From the NCBI GenBank assembly GCA_002105175.1, contig MCGE01000005.1, forward strand, positions 124,001 to 188,000: a DNA stretch of 64,000 bases, read 5' to 3'. Positions 24,874 to 36,725 of the stretch are shown here, in pieces. Under the pieces are notes generated by a model. That model did not search any database and was not told the DNA's origin. It saw only the letters and a list, made by a program, of their open reading frames with translations. A program made the position numbers and the translations under genes. Numbering within the stretch: the first letter of the stretch is position 1; the number at the start of each line of letters is the position of its first letter. This DNA is from Absidia repens. Its lineage: Eukaryota; Mucoromycota; Mucoromycetes; Mucorales; Cunninghamellaceae.

Positions 24874-25836
24874 ACCCTCTCATTCTTCCCCCCTTTTTTT
24901 TTTGTTATGAACATCTCGATTTTCACTACTCTATATATCTTCTTACAATATTATTTATATCTTCAATTACTACATTCTCTTCCCCTTTATTCGTTACCTT
25001 CCTTTATGACCCCCCCAAAAGCAAATAATCACAATTAAAACTCAGCCCGTATTTCGCTCCATTGAGTTTATCTCCTCATCCTCGGTATCTTGATTACTTG
25101 TTTTTGGTCATGAATACACACAACAATTATTGTACACCTCTCTCTGTGTATCATTCTTTGATTCAATCGTGGGTAAGAAGTTAAAAACTAAGAATATTAA
25201 ACAAATGACCTTTATCAAAACTTATTTATTTTACTTAAAATGAAACCTTTTCTAATTTTTAGACGAACGTAGTAATATGTATTGTGCAGCACGCTCAGCC
25301 TCTCAATTGATTTGGAGAATTTACTGAAACTCAAACTGACTCTATTCAGCATTTGACCAATAATAGGTGGTGGTGGTGGGGGATCAATATCGGGTGTCTC
25401 ATATTATTCAACAATAGAATTTGATAATATGTAAGTGACTTTGTGATAAAATGCAGAAAAGTAAAGAAACAATGATGTGAGATTATGCAAACACTCATAT
25501 GATAAAACTTTCTTTTTTTAGGCCACTCAAGACTCAGACCGGGGAAGCGTCAAATATCAGCAAAATCACATCATACAAGCATTGAGAATCCATATACAAA
25601 CTCCGTCATCTTCGTCCTTAAACATTGTGGAGTAAAAATGTGACACTGATATTAGAAGGTAAATGGAGGGTGGGAATCACCTATTGCGCGATTATGGTGC
25701 AAACATACACAATGTGATTGATGGCAAACCTTCTTTTTTTTATATAAAAAGGAGCCAAAATGTGTTTTTACAACCATCTCATCAATTGAATTCTTTTTTC
25801 TTTTTTAATTAGTACTTTCTTATCCACATACATATC
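24874..25836. other. Spacer upstream of the dioxygenase gene
   Basis: Nearly 1 kb without a supportable gene. It contains a (GGT)n-like G-rich run near 25367-25381 and the TATA element at 25741. Confidence 0.6.
25741..25748 (+). promoter_or_regulatory. TATA box of the dioxygenase gene
   Basis: TATATAAA lies 96 nt upstream of the ATG and directly follows a T-rich tract, a typical position for a core promoter with a short 5' UTR. Confidence 0.55.
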
Positions 25837-27695
25837 ATGGCCCCCAACGTTACTGTAGACGAACTCTCTGACAATTTGCGTGAAGTTCATGACATTGAAA
25901 AACTTGCCGACAAAAATGGAAGATATCTTATTTACCCTGACAAAAAGGTAAGGAAATGCGATTTTTGGATCCAAGACACTTTGGACAAAACTGACTTTTT
26001 TTTTTTATTTTAATGTGATGATAGTACCCTGAATTGGAACCATTTGAACATTTTGATCGCGGCCAACGTGGTGATCCAAAGAAAGCTTCTTTATTCGACA
26101 ATGCATCTAAGGTCTTCGATGTGACTCCTCATATTGGTACCGAAATCCATGGCATCCAACTCTCTCAACTCACTGACACTCAAAAAGACGATCTTGCACT
26201 TTTGGTCGCCGAACGAGGGGTTCTTTTCTTCAGAGATCAAGATATCAAAGTAGATCAAGGTCTTGAATTTGGTAAATCCTTTGGTCCACTGTAAGTATTT
26301 TAAGAATGCTCATGATTATATCGTGTATCATATACTCACTTTTAGTTATTGCTGTACATAGTCATATTCACTCTACTTTTGGCCATCCTGAGGGCTACCC
26401 TGAAGTCCATGTTGTATACTTCGATGAAAAGTATGTGTTAGGTGAAGACGATGTAACAGTTAATCATGACTAATTTGATTATTCTTATCATCTTTATAGA
26501 ACTCCTAGAGAATACTTTGATTCTAACAGCGCTTCTGAAGGATGGCATACTGATGTAGGTTGCGGGAGAAAATGCGGTTTATTCGATCAACGTGATGCTC
26601 AATGACATTTAATAACAACATCAATTCCTTTTCTCTTGTAGGTATCATACGAAGTTCAACCTCCCTCCGTCACTTTACTCAAAATGGTAAGTCTATATTC
26701 AATTTTTCATGACCTTCGGCTCACTTTATCTTTTTTTAATATATATATATATTTAGTCAATAGGTAATACATTGAATACGTGACAATGTATGTGTGTAGA
26801 TTGATACTAATCCATTGTTTTGAAAAAAAAGTACCCCCAACTGGTGGTGATACCCTGTGGGCTTCTGGCTATGCTGCTTATGACCGATTGACACCGACCA
26901 TGCAAAAGTTCTTGGAAGGGCTGGAAGCTAAACACTCTGCACAAAGACAATTTGACGATGCTCATTCCAACGGCCATATTAATCGTCGTGAACATAAGGA
27001 AACCACCCACCCTATCATTCGGTAAAAAAAAAAAAAAAAAAAAAAACCAAGAAAAAAAACCGCTCGTCAAAAGGCGGTGGCTTTACCGACCTGATTACTC
27101 ATCTTTTGCCCCTTTATTATGTTTAGAACTCATCCAGTGACTGGTTGGAAGTCCTTGTATGTTCAACCTGAATTTACAACATCCATTGTAGGTTTGACGA
27201 AACATGAGTCAGACGCTGTCTTGCAATTCTTATACAATCACATCACTGGCGGTTATGACTTCCAAGTCCGATTGAAGTGGGAAGGTAAGAAAATTATTTT
27301 ATAAACCATTTATTCATCCAAGTATGCTGACTTGAAAAATAAATTGTCTTTTGGTGCCATCACTTGCAAATAGCTAACACTGTCGCTGGTAAGATTTATA
27401 AATATAATTCTCTGCATTGTGTTGATTCTTTGTTACTCACATCCTTTTCTTTGTCGCATTTTAGTCTGGGATAATAGAATTACTTTCCACAACCCTATCT
27501 TCGATTACCTCGACGTTGGTCGTCGTCACGGCTGGCGTGTGACTCCTCAAGTAAGTAACCACACTTTATTTTTTTCGTACGACTTTTACTAACCACATCT
27601 ATCATGAATAGGCCGAAAAACCATACTTCGATCCCAATAGCAAGTCGAAGAAGCAAGCTGATTTGGAAGCACGCGGTCTTATCGAAAAGCAATAA
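25837..27695 (+). CDS. TauD/Jlp1-like Fe(II)/2-oxoglutarate dioxygenase
   Basis: Cytosolic alpha-ketoglutarate-dependent dioxygenase of the TauD/TfdA family; fungal relatives release sulfite from sulfonates such as taurine. Eleven exons (25837-25947, 26025-26290, 26362-26430, 26500-26554, 26642-26686, 26757-26763, 26832-27021, 27127-27284, 27374-27388, 27465-27550, 27612-27695) give 361 residues. The iron ligands are visible as H-x-D in EGWHTDVSY and the distal His in RRHGWRV, which also supplies the 2OG-binding Arg. Other family blocks: GVLFFRDQD, HIHSTFGHPEGYPEV, PPTGGDTLWASGYAAYD, HPVTGWKSLYV and NTVAVWDNR. Two exons are tiny (7 and 15 nt). An AATAAA lies at 27755. The substrate cannot be told from sequence. 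Confidence 0.9.
26757..26763 (+). other. 7-nt microexon of the dioxygenase gene
   Basis: The preceding exon ends in phase 0 (LLKM) and the next coding block reads in a frame that needs one extra base (TA CCC CCA ACT, PPTGG). The 7 bases TCAATAG, flanked by TTTAG and GTAAT, restore the frame to LLKM-SI-VPPTGGD, matching the family pattern of two to three residues between these blocks. Confidence 0.75.
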
Positions 27696-28109
27696 ATTTG
27701 GCAGCATAATTGTTTTGTAGTTAATTATATTTTACCCCCCCTCTATGTATATTCAATAAATTGTATTATTTGTCTCTTTGTTTAATTGTGCGTCAAGTTA
27801 TGTTTCTCTCTCTTTCCCTCTGTGTGTGTGTGTATGCATGGGTTGTTAATATGTGCGTAGAGTTTGGTTTAAATATGGTCGTAGTTTACTGAAGATAAAC
27901 TGAAAAAAACAAAACAAAAGCTTGTCCTCAGTACTGACTTGGGGTATAGGTTGAATATGGAAATGAGTGTGTCTAGGTTTGATGTAACTTTCGTACTAAT
28001 AATGTCACTCGCAATGAATATACATTCATGCTTTCATTCTTACTCTATACTGACTGCACTAGTATTGCATTAACGGTATATTGCTCAATTGTGCAAAACA
28101 TAAGATAAA
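27696..28109. other. Spacer downstream of the dioxygenase gene
   Basis: Holds the dioxygenase polyadenylation signal (AATAAA at 27755-27760), a short (TG)n run at about 27821-27832 and AT-rich sequence. No gene is seen. Confidence 0.6.
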
Positions 28110-28515
28110 ATAATGAGACATATTTCGTTGAAACCAGTAAAAAAAAAAAAAAAAAAGACATATTTATTCAGATATAGACGTAAACTATGGACAAACTAAT
28201 ACCAAACTAAGCTAATGAGGGCTCTAAAAAGCCCAACTAATGGTGGTCCCAAATCCTGAATCCAAAATGAAAGGGTTTCCCTATGCATCTTGTAATCCCT
28301 GAGCTGAAAACCCTTCTAAACTAGTTCTGAAGCTAATCCAAGTCCATCATGACCTCAAAGGAGTTGATTGGTAAACAAAAAAATGAAGGAAAAAGAAAAG
28401 AAATTGAAAAGAAAGAAAGAAAGAAAGAAAAGAGAGAGAGAGAGAGCGCGCGCGGAAGTAAATAAAAGTTCACGTGGTCGGAATTTGAAAGATTAATATT
28501 TGCTCTTGTGTGGAC
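28110..28515 (+). repeat. Dispersed repeat family, copy B
   Basis: Contains the full core: TATTCAGATATAGACG, ACTAAGCTAATGAGGGCTC, GCCCAACTAATGGTGG, CAAAATGAAAGGGTTTCC, CCCTTCTAAACTAGT. A GAAA/GAGA purine tract follows, and the end motif TTCACGTGGTCGGAATTTGA lies near 28468. It lacks the long left module seen in copies A, C and D. Confidence 0.85.
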
Positions 28516-28739
28516 TTTTTTAGTTTGCAATTGTTAGGTTTTGGCCGATACAAAAAAGGATGTCAGTACTTTTTATTTTTATTTTTGTTATCTGATTATA
28601 AAAAAGACTATCCTTTAAGAATGAATACTGAACAATCTTTTTTTTTTTTTTTTTTTTTTGTCTTCATGTAGTGATGAAAGCCAATCAAGATGTACTGTAT
28701 CTCCATGATGGTAGGTGACGACCAAGTGTTACCGCCATA

Positions 28740-28920
28740 TGGTCTTCATTTCAAAACTGTATGAATCAAGTCGTCTTTTCGTGACTCCTCTCAAATTAAG
28801 TACATATGAATGTGGCCTTCATATCAAGGCACTATCTAAAACAAGTCGCCTTCTCCTGAATCCCCTCAAATCAAGTACATATAATGTGGCTTTCATATCA
28901 AGATACTATCTGAATTAAGG
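28740..28920 (+). repeat. 73-bp tandem repeat, about 2.5 units
   Basis: Units start near 28740, 28812 and 28886. Each carries TTCATATCAA, ATCAAGTCG-like and CTCAAATYAAGTACATAT blocks. The spurious open frame across it has a matching peptide periodicity, but no protein is supported. Confidence 0.75.
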
Positions 28921-29199
28921 CTAGAAACTACTCCAACATTATTCTATTTCACACAATACAGTACATTATACCTTTTAGACATAGAAATCATTTATCCAAT
29001 CAGTTATTCGATACAAGAGAAAACAAACCACTAGCTTTTATTTGACATCACTATCCATTCATTACTTTTGTCTTAATAAAAAACCTTTTGAAAATATACA
29101 ATACTTCTGTCTCTATTTGACTTTAGTGTGTACAGTACGTGTGTGTACGTGGATGAGAAATAATATCAAATACTGACATTGTTGATATTACTGTACGCC

Positions 29200-30000
29200 A
29201 AAGGATGGTCAATAAAAAGGCATACGTTGTTGGAGAACAATGGTAAATACTAAAACTAAAGATGAGAGTTTTATAGTAGCATGGAGTTTAGCAGAATAAT
29301 CTATTACACAAAGCGTAAATAAGTCTAACGTGTGATTCGAAGGATAACCAACGCTGAGCTAAAGACACACTTTATTGATGAACAGTGGTAGATACTAAAA
29401 CTAAAATGAAGGGTTTTTTGTAACACAGGATTCACTAGAAGGATATATTGGACAAAGCATGAGGAAGTCGGAAGTGTAATTCGAAGAATGGTAAACACAA
29501 ATATAAAGGGATGGATGTAAAAAGGGTGCTAATAATACTATACATGCCATGAGAAAGACAAAAGGGATAACTTTGACTGAAACATAAAAGGGGATGGTAA
29601 TAAAAAAGAGATCTACTGCACAAGACATGAGAAAGACTAATGGAACATTTTTCATCAAAGCAAGTAAAGATAGACATATTTTATTCAGATGTATATGCAA
29701 GCTATGGACAAACTAATACAAAACTAAGCTAATGAAGGCTCCAAAAAGCCTAACTAATGGTGGTTCTAAATCCTGAATCCAAAATGAAAGGGATTCCCCA
29801 TGCATCTTGTAATCCCTTAGCTGAAAACCCTTCTAAACTAGTCCTGAAGCTAATCTAAGTTCATCATAATCTCAATGAAGTTGAATGGTGAAGAAAAAAA
29901 AAAAGGAAAAAAAAGAGAGGAAGAAAGAGGACGGGGAAAAAAATTGGAGGTGAATAAAAGTTCGTGTGGTCGGAATTTGAAAACTTCCCTAGTTTTTGAG
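29200..30000 (+). repeat. Dispersed repeat family, copy C (long form)
   Basis: The left module contains an internal direct repeat of about 145 bp (GGTARATACTAAAACTAAA at about 29242 and 29387) followed by the family core (TATTTTATTCAGATGTATATG, CAAAATGAAAGGGATTCCCC near 29780, CTTCTAAACTAGTCCTGAAG). A purine-rich tract and the end motif TTCGTGTGGTCGGAATTTGA lie near 29961. Here the palindrome CACGTG is mutated to CGTGTG. Confidence 0.85.
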
Positions 30001-30877
30001 CGTTTACTGAGAAACGCTAGGGGGTACTTATAAGTTTTTTTATGGGATAAAAAAGAAACGTTACTTCCTTTTGCTTACAACAATACCACATCCACGGCAC
30101 ACTTACTGCTATTTCAATCCCGCTTAACATCCATAAGTGTCAGAATCGACCGCAAAGGCGTGATTCAAAATGCTAGTTTTTTATATCTCTTGTGTGGCGA
30201 TTTTGAGGCACCAAAAAAGAAACCCTCCACTTCTTCTTTTGTTATTGGGAGGGGGCCGCCTAAGATTATTTTTTTTTTTTTTTTTTTTACGATGATCAAT
30301 ATATATACATAGAGAAGAAGCAAAGGCAGTAGTGACAGAAAACAGAAAGACAAAACCAAACAAAACAAACAAAAATCAAAACAAAAGGAAACAAAGGAAA
30401 GAGCAAATGGTTCATAGAAATAAAATGGATTTCATTCAATAACAATAATTGCTCTATCTATTAAAGAAATGGTAAAAAATCGTTTTCTAATGATTCAGAA
30501 TGATTTTATGAGCGCCCAGAATGTGGCAGTGCGGCTAGTATATGTAAAATAAAAATAAATAGTACTGATTGTTTATTGACAAATATAAAAATACAATTCC
30601 TACATATCTAACATATCCGTTTCTTTAATTTTTCTAATACAAAAACAAAACAAAACAAAAAACTATCGACTACAATAAAGGATCATACAGATCGACTGAT
30701 GACAGTGACGATGTAGGGAGTGGGCGATATAAGGAATTGTAGTTGATTGTAGGGAAATGAGGACAATAGAATAAGTAATACGGAAAATAAATAAATAAAT
30801 AAATAAGTATATATACATGGGATCAGTGGAGTAAGAGATAAAAAAGAAGGTAAATACCAATTATAAGCTTGCTTCTT
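30001..30877. other. Spacer upstream of the AAAP transporter 3' end
   Basis: No gene is seen. It includes a T/A tract near 30270-30288, (TAAA)n near 30787-30804 and the 3' region of the minus-strand transporter. Confidence 0.6.
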
Positions 30878-32390
30878 CTAAGCACCGGCTTTTTGAGTTT
30901 CGGCGATCAAGCCTTCTATGGCATCTTTGGTCCCAAAAATCTACGAAAAAAAAGAAAAAGAATGAGCACGTATTTTCTTCGAAAGATTTTTTTTTCCCGC
31001 TTACCAGGCCAACAATTCCCAATAGAATAGTCAAAAAACACCATACAATTTCATAAATAGGCTTGTTGCGGAAGCCTGTGAGCTTGAAGTAGTAAAGGAC
31101 CGGGAAAACAAAGATGAGCACACAGTTGGAGAAGGAGCCAATTAGTCCCATCAGCAAAGAGAAATAGGGAATGAAGCAAGCAGCAATAGCTACTACGACA
31201 ATAATGGCAATGCGGAGAGTGGCACGGATGAAAAATTCTTTCCATTTACCAAAACGTTCCACAGTGATGTTGAACATATCTTCCAAATCAAGAGAAAGAG
31301 AAGTGGTAAGAAGAGGTGCAGCCATCAAAACGTGGAGGGTGATCAATACGATAGCAATAATTTGTCCGGCGCCGGCAGGAATGTTGTTGTAAATTGGAGA
31401 CAAGGTCATTCTCCCGTAAATATAATAACCAGGTACCGCACACAAGATATAGAGGAGTGCACAAGTCGAGAGACCAGCACCAATAACCCATGGCCATTGT
31501 TTTGGCTTGGCCATAGACGCTTCGACGTGTGGGTAAATGACATTGCCACCGAAACTAAACGAAATTGTAGCCAAAGCAGCAGGGAATTGGTCCCAAATGA
31601 CGCCATCGTGTTCCACACCTTTAGCAAATTGAGCACTTTGATCCATACATGCCATGATAAGAACAATCAGCACCACGACCACAGTGGCCACAGAGCCAAA
31701 TGCACTCATCCATGCGACTTCTTTCATTGATTTGACCAAAACAAAGGGAATGCCGATCACAACACACATGATAATAGTCCAGTATTTTTGATTGAGTTCA
31801 GCAACGGTGCCTTCACAAAGTTGATGAAGATTTTGACCAGCCAATACCATGTAAAGCGTAGGTGCACCAATCAAAATCCAGGCCAAAAAGAAAAAGGTCA
31901 CCCAACCACCAATAGAACCGAAGCATGTTGTTGAGATTTCTTTAAAAGTGGTCATTCGATACCCAGGCTTGGCGTAAAGGCACCGAATAAGGAGAATCCC
32001 GGTATAAATTGACATTGCCCATGACAGGAAGAGAATAAACAGACCAAACCATCCACCTTGCTTTAGCGCAAACGGTAAGCCAAGCGTGCCAGTACCTGCC
32101 TGTTGCGTAAAAAATGGAGTGAGATATTTTTATCTAAAAAGATATATATAAATATATATATGATCTTACCACGACACAAACGACGTTCCAGTATGCCATA
32201 AAGGATGAGCAACTTCCATGGCTCGAAATAGTAGCAATAGAAGGTTCGTAATCATCTATTCAATATACAAAATATTAAATCAAACTTTCATGTTTTGTAG
32301 ATAGAAGTGGCATCTTTAAAGTAAATTACCACTAGCCACGTCAAGTGTCTTCTCTTGATATTCTTTGGAAGATCCTTTCGAGATTGACAT
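30878..32390 (-). CDS. AAAP-family amino-acid transporter
   Basis: Membrane amino-acid/auxin permease family protein (AVT/Mtr-like), importing or exchanging neutral amino acids across the plasma or vacuolar membrane. Four exons (32330-32390, 32170-32255, 31005-32099, 30878-30940) give 434 residues. After a short cytosolic N-terminus the family signature AGTGTLGLPFALKQGGW opens TM1, followed by about ten further hydrophobic segments (WVTFFFLAWILIGAPTLYMV, VVVVLIVLIMACM, ISFSFGGNVIYPHVE, ALLYILCAVPGYYIYG, IIAIVLITLHVLMAAPLL and others). SFSFGGNVIYPHVE is characteristic of fungal AAAP transporters. The C-terminal exon is 21 codons. The substrate is not predictable here. Confidence 0.9.
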
Positions 32391-34529
32391 TAGAATATAA
32401 TTGTGTGTACTTGAATGTGTTGCGTAGTGTTAAATAAATGGGTATGAATTAGGAACGATAAAAAAGAAAGATTTGAATGGAAAAAAAGGAGAAAAAGGAA
32501 AAGGTTAACGAATTGAAACAAAACGAAAAAGGTGGAGATTTTATAGAAAAAAAAAGTACTGGGCGACCCAATAAAAACGGGACTGTCGGAGTTGCTCCTT
32601 TTAGAAACCAAGATAAAGTTTTCTCACCTATTTTTTTTTTTCAGGCCCTTATTTTATTATTATTATTATTACTTGTCAGGAAGGAACATAAAATCATTGC
32701 GAGCCACGTTTGACATAAACTATAATATAATATTTTTTAACCCTTTCCATTAGTAATTTATTTTTTATCCAAGATCAAAAAAAAAAAAAGGCGAATCTGC
32801 GAATGTTTACTACCTCAAACCGAGGAAGTTGTAAATCATATACGTTAAAATCAGTGAGGTGATTCATTGTTCTTGTTGGTATGCTATTCAAGCGCCGTCA
32901 AAATCTGTTTCTCCCAAGAAGTTAGACAAAAAAACCTTCCCTTCCATTCCCACAAGCTTTCCTTTTACCGTGCGAATCACCCCAATTGAGCTATTTTTAA
33001 AATATTTCTTGGGTCAAATCACCCCAGATTTACTGCTTTCTTGATTGATTAAGGTTTCATATCTAATAAAATAAAAGTAACGTTATAATTTAGCACCATT
33101 CGAATGACACAGCCATCGGTAGCTCTTGTCAAAAGTAATAATGATCATATCTGCTAAATATATTGTCACATGCACTATGTATTTTTGGCCATCATGTCAT
33201 GTTTGGTAATATAAAAGAACTGCAGTTAATCCGTATTGGATTTATAGCTCCGACCAGCATAGCAAAAAGCTAGGTGCAGCCAATACATGGAGCATTCATG
33301 AAGTTTATTTCGGAATAACATCAAATATTTCTTATGCTATAGTTAGTTTTTCTTGCTTCATTTATAATAATAATAATAAAAAAAAATAGCTCTCTTTTTG
33401 TGTATCTTGAGTTGAAATTCAGTACGAAACGAATGTATCTCCATTTTACACCGAACGACATATCTATCAATAAGTGAGTAGGATAAAAAAAAAGGCAATG
33501 AAAACAGATCAGATTCTGCTAATCGGAACGATCTTGAACGTTAAAGATGCAAGGACCATAATAATCGACTTCACACATTTTAGTGAGTTGAAACACTTAT
33601 ACCCTTACACTAGCTGAATAGCCGATGAGAAAATCACCATGTCAAATAAGTAAAGATCATATTCTATAAAAGGAAACCATCTCAAAAAACGAATCACCTG
33701 TTGATTCTTCATTGTTTTAATCAACCCTGTACCACAACGTGCTAATTATTCATTCTGTCCAATGGATGCATATACCCATAAATAAAAAAAAAGGTGTTCG
33801 TCCGATGATTGGACGATAAGATTTTTTTTTTGGAGTCATAGATCAAATTTAATAGGCGACAAATCTTTAACCCACCACCATTTCGAATAATATCAATAGA
33901 AAGGATAGCTCCTGGGACCTTTTCTCTTTTTTTTTTTTATTCTTTTTATACGCTGTGTCACATCATACAAAGAACATATATTATGAAATGGATGGCATAG
34001 GTTAACGTGTCAAAGAGCTACATGGCAGATAATTCATACACCGCTTGTAACGATATTCTCCACTGCAACTCAGAATGAAAGATACCCAACCTCTTTTCAT
34101 AAAAGTAGGTCATATGATCATTCTCAGTATTCCAGTAAAGGAATGGAGGAGATGACGTTGACAAACCAAACCTTTCGGCATGTAATATTATCCTGATCCA
34201 ACCTATGTGGTAATATCAAGCACTCTATTGTTGTCGTTTTTGTAAATGGTGTGTATATTAAAAAATCATAGCCTGTGATACTCTCACTCACACTTTCAGA
34301 CTCAAAATAAAATTGCGAGGTAATACTTATCCTTGTTAATAGATCATGCTCAACGTTCCGTCGATCGACTTTTTTGCTTGTGCAGGCTCTTGGGGGCGGT
34401 GTTGAAGGATTCAAAGCGGCAATTACATGCACATTCAGTCAAGCAGAAATAGGGCCTCTTCGCATGTTAACTAGGATCAGAGATTTTGAAGGGAGAGCAG
34501 TCATAGCAAGTCAACTAGAGAACATGTAT
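32391..34529. other. Long AT-rich spacer
   Basis: More than 2 kb without a supportable gene on either strand. Only short frames occur, none with domain features. It contains several A/T homopolymers, an (ATT)n run near 32649-32671 and a (TAA)n run near 33366-33378. Confidence 0.6.
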
Positions 34530-35260
34530 TTGGTAAGACATTCACAAAACTGCTACAACGGCGATACTACTCACTGTCTAATGAGTCAGAGGATAATTAA
34601 TAAAAACGGGATGTTTTATTGAAGAACAGCGGTTACATAAAAAACGAAGGCGTGTGATTAATTGAAACAAAGAATCTAATGAAGGTAGCATGAGGGAGAC
34701 TCATTAGAGAGTTGAAGAATGGTCAACACTATTATAAAGGGACAAGTGTGAAAAGTGATCTATTATACTATACGGGTATGAGAAAGGCTATATGGTGGGG
34801 CTTTTTATTGTAATATAACGACATTCAACCCTAATCTAACGGCGCGATGGTAAAAAGGGATCTATTGTACAAGACGTCAGAGAGACATATATAATTTCTT
34901 TCGTTGAAGAATGTAAAAAGAAACATATTTTATTTAAATGCAGATACAAACTATGGACAAGCTAACACTAAACCAAGCTAATGAAGGCTCCAAAAAGCCC
35001 AACTAATGGTGTCTTCAGATCCTAGGTCCAAAATGAAAGGGATTCCCCATGCATGTTGTAATACCTGAGCCGAAAACCGTTCTAAACTAGTCCTGATACT
35101 ATTCTATGTCCAACATAGACCCATAAAAACTGAATGGTGAAAAAAAAATGAGGGAAAAAAATAATCAGAAAGAAAGAGAGCGCAAAAAAATAAAAAAGAC
35201 GGAGAGAGAGAAAATAAATATTTCACGTGGGCGGAACGTGAAAACTTTTCTGGGATGATT
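34530..35260 (+). repeat. Dispersed repeat family, copy D (long form)
   Basis: The left module has TGTCTAATGAGTCAGAGG, GGTAGCATGAGGGAGACT and TGATCTATTATACTATAC. The core has ACTAATGGTG and CAAAATGAAAGGGATTCCCC near 35030. A purine-rich tract follows, and the end motif TTTCACGTGGGCGGAACGTG lies at about 35221. Its layout parallels copy A across more than 700 bp. Confidence 0.85.
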
Positions 35261-36311
35261 TTGTGTTTTTTCTGGAAGGTTTAAAAAAAGGGAATCTTCC
35301 CATTTTTTTCAACTAGCAATATACCATGCAATATTATCGTCACAATAGTTCTCGTCTCATTACAGTAATTTTTACCATTCAAAAACGACAATAGCATAGT
35401 GTTAGACTCAAAACAGAGCAATGCCTCCTAGTTTAGTTGATCCACTTCACTTTAGAATAATTTATCACTCACCGTAGAACTTAATTCCTTTACTTGGATT
35501 AGTTTACCCTCTCTATGTTTACTATATAATAAAGCACACCGTCTCACTATGTTCATTCTCCACGCTCTGTCCACACTCACCATCCTTTCCACACACCCCT
35601 GGTAGCCTCATCTTAAGATAAGTGCCATGATACTGTCTTTTGAATATTAGTGTTGGCTTATTTTACATCAGAATAAAATTTGTCTTGCCCTTTTGCTTAC
35701 TAGTGTCTCATATTGTACGTTTAATTTGTATTGCTTAATGGATGTACATGCGCGTAGAAAAAAAAAGACATACATGTGTATGTAAGGAAAAAAATAATTG
35801 AGTATGATATAAGGTGAACCCAGTAAACCGTACTGTTCAATTCCTCAAAAAATGTAGGCGGGAGGGATCTCTTGAGTACTTCTGAAAAATGACCGTGATA
35901 GACACATATGAAAGTACAGTACTAGCATAAAAAATGAGCATTGCTGCTATCACTTTTAATTTCTCATGGTATACTTGAAAAAAGAATTCGTGTCATGCGT
36001 GAATTTTTTCCAGGCACTTTTTTTCTCAAATTTCTACAAGATCCATTCCGTCATGCAGCAAACAAATGTACCGTGCTGATAATGCATGGAGGATTGTATG
36101 CGTGATGCCTATTCTAAAATTTCTGAATGTTTTAAATGCCGCAAACCTTTTGGTGCAATAAAAGATCGCGGCCTGTGACAGGGGTTGAGGTATCCCAACA
36201 AGCGGATCCCCAATATACGCTGGCATTCAAAGAAAATGGCCCTACACAAACGGCAGTCATGAAAATTTTTTTCGCGGAAAATGAATTGCGTTAATAAAAG
36301 GAAAAGAAAAA
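35261..36311. other. Spacer upstream of the snoRNA host transcript
   Basis: AT-rich with scattered short frames. No gene or RNA structure is supported. Confidence 0.5.
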
Positions 36312-36318
36312 TATAAAA
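36312..36318 (+). promoter_or_regulatory. Putative TATA box of the snoRNA host gene
   Basis: TATAAAA lies about 75 bp upstream of the first splice donor of the snoRNA-bearing transcript, followed by a pyrimidine-rich stretch suitable for transcription initiation. Confidence 0.4.
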
Positions 36319-36440
36319 CAAAGCTGTTTCTTTTACTTTTCCTCTTCTTGTTATATAATCTTTTTGGACTTGGCACAGTTAGGCTTGAATGGTAAGCATT
36401 TTTTTGTTTTGTTTTGATGCATGCATGAAAGGATGTATTT

Positions 36441-36562
36441 AAAAGTGGGATGATGAAAAAACCTTTATGTCTTCATTCTTTCTTATCGACCATGGTGAAA
36501 CAACCCGCTGTGCTTCGCTGAGCGCAGTTGTTACTTGCCAGTAAAAACGCCTGACCACTTTT
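36441..36562 (+). ncRNA. C/D box snoRNA upstream of U14 (target unknown)
   Basis: Terminal stem AAAAGTGG (36441-36448) pairs perfectly with CCACTTTT (36555-36562). Box C ATGATGA lies at 36450-36456 and box D CTGA at 36551-36554. An internal CTGA at 36518-36521 may be box D', set in a small hairpin (CTGTGC/GCGCAG). It is about 122 nt and lies inside a GT-AG intron. In budding yeast U14 is co-transcribed with snR190, so an snR190 relation is possible, but I could not confirm a target. Confidence 0.75.
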
Positions 36563-36725
36563 TTACACATACTTCTGTTTGCTTTTTAAAGTAATATCTT
36601 TTCTATATACTCATTTTTATCTTTTTTTATTAGTTCTATACATTCATGCTTGGCTGTACTGTCCTTGTAGCTCATGTTAATTTGGACTTAGTATAGGTAA
36701 GTCTTTAAACAAAAACCTGGGTACT

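Noticed and set aside
26687..26831. Apparent frameshift between exons of the dioxygenase, suggesting a pseudogene
   Set aside because: A 7-nt microexon with good flanking splice sites restores the frame and the family consensus, and all catalytic residues are present.
28715..28918. Open frame of 67 codons with internal repeats
   Set aside because: The peptide periodicity comes from the 73-bp DNA tandem repeat. There is no start context, domain or splice support.
36634..36696. 21-residue peptide frame across host exons 1-2
   Set aside because: It is too short and unsupported; the stop lies right at the next splice donor. The transcript is better explained as a snoRNA host.
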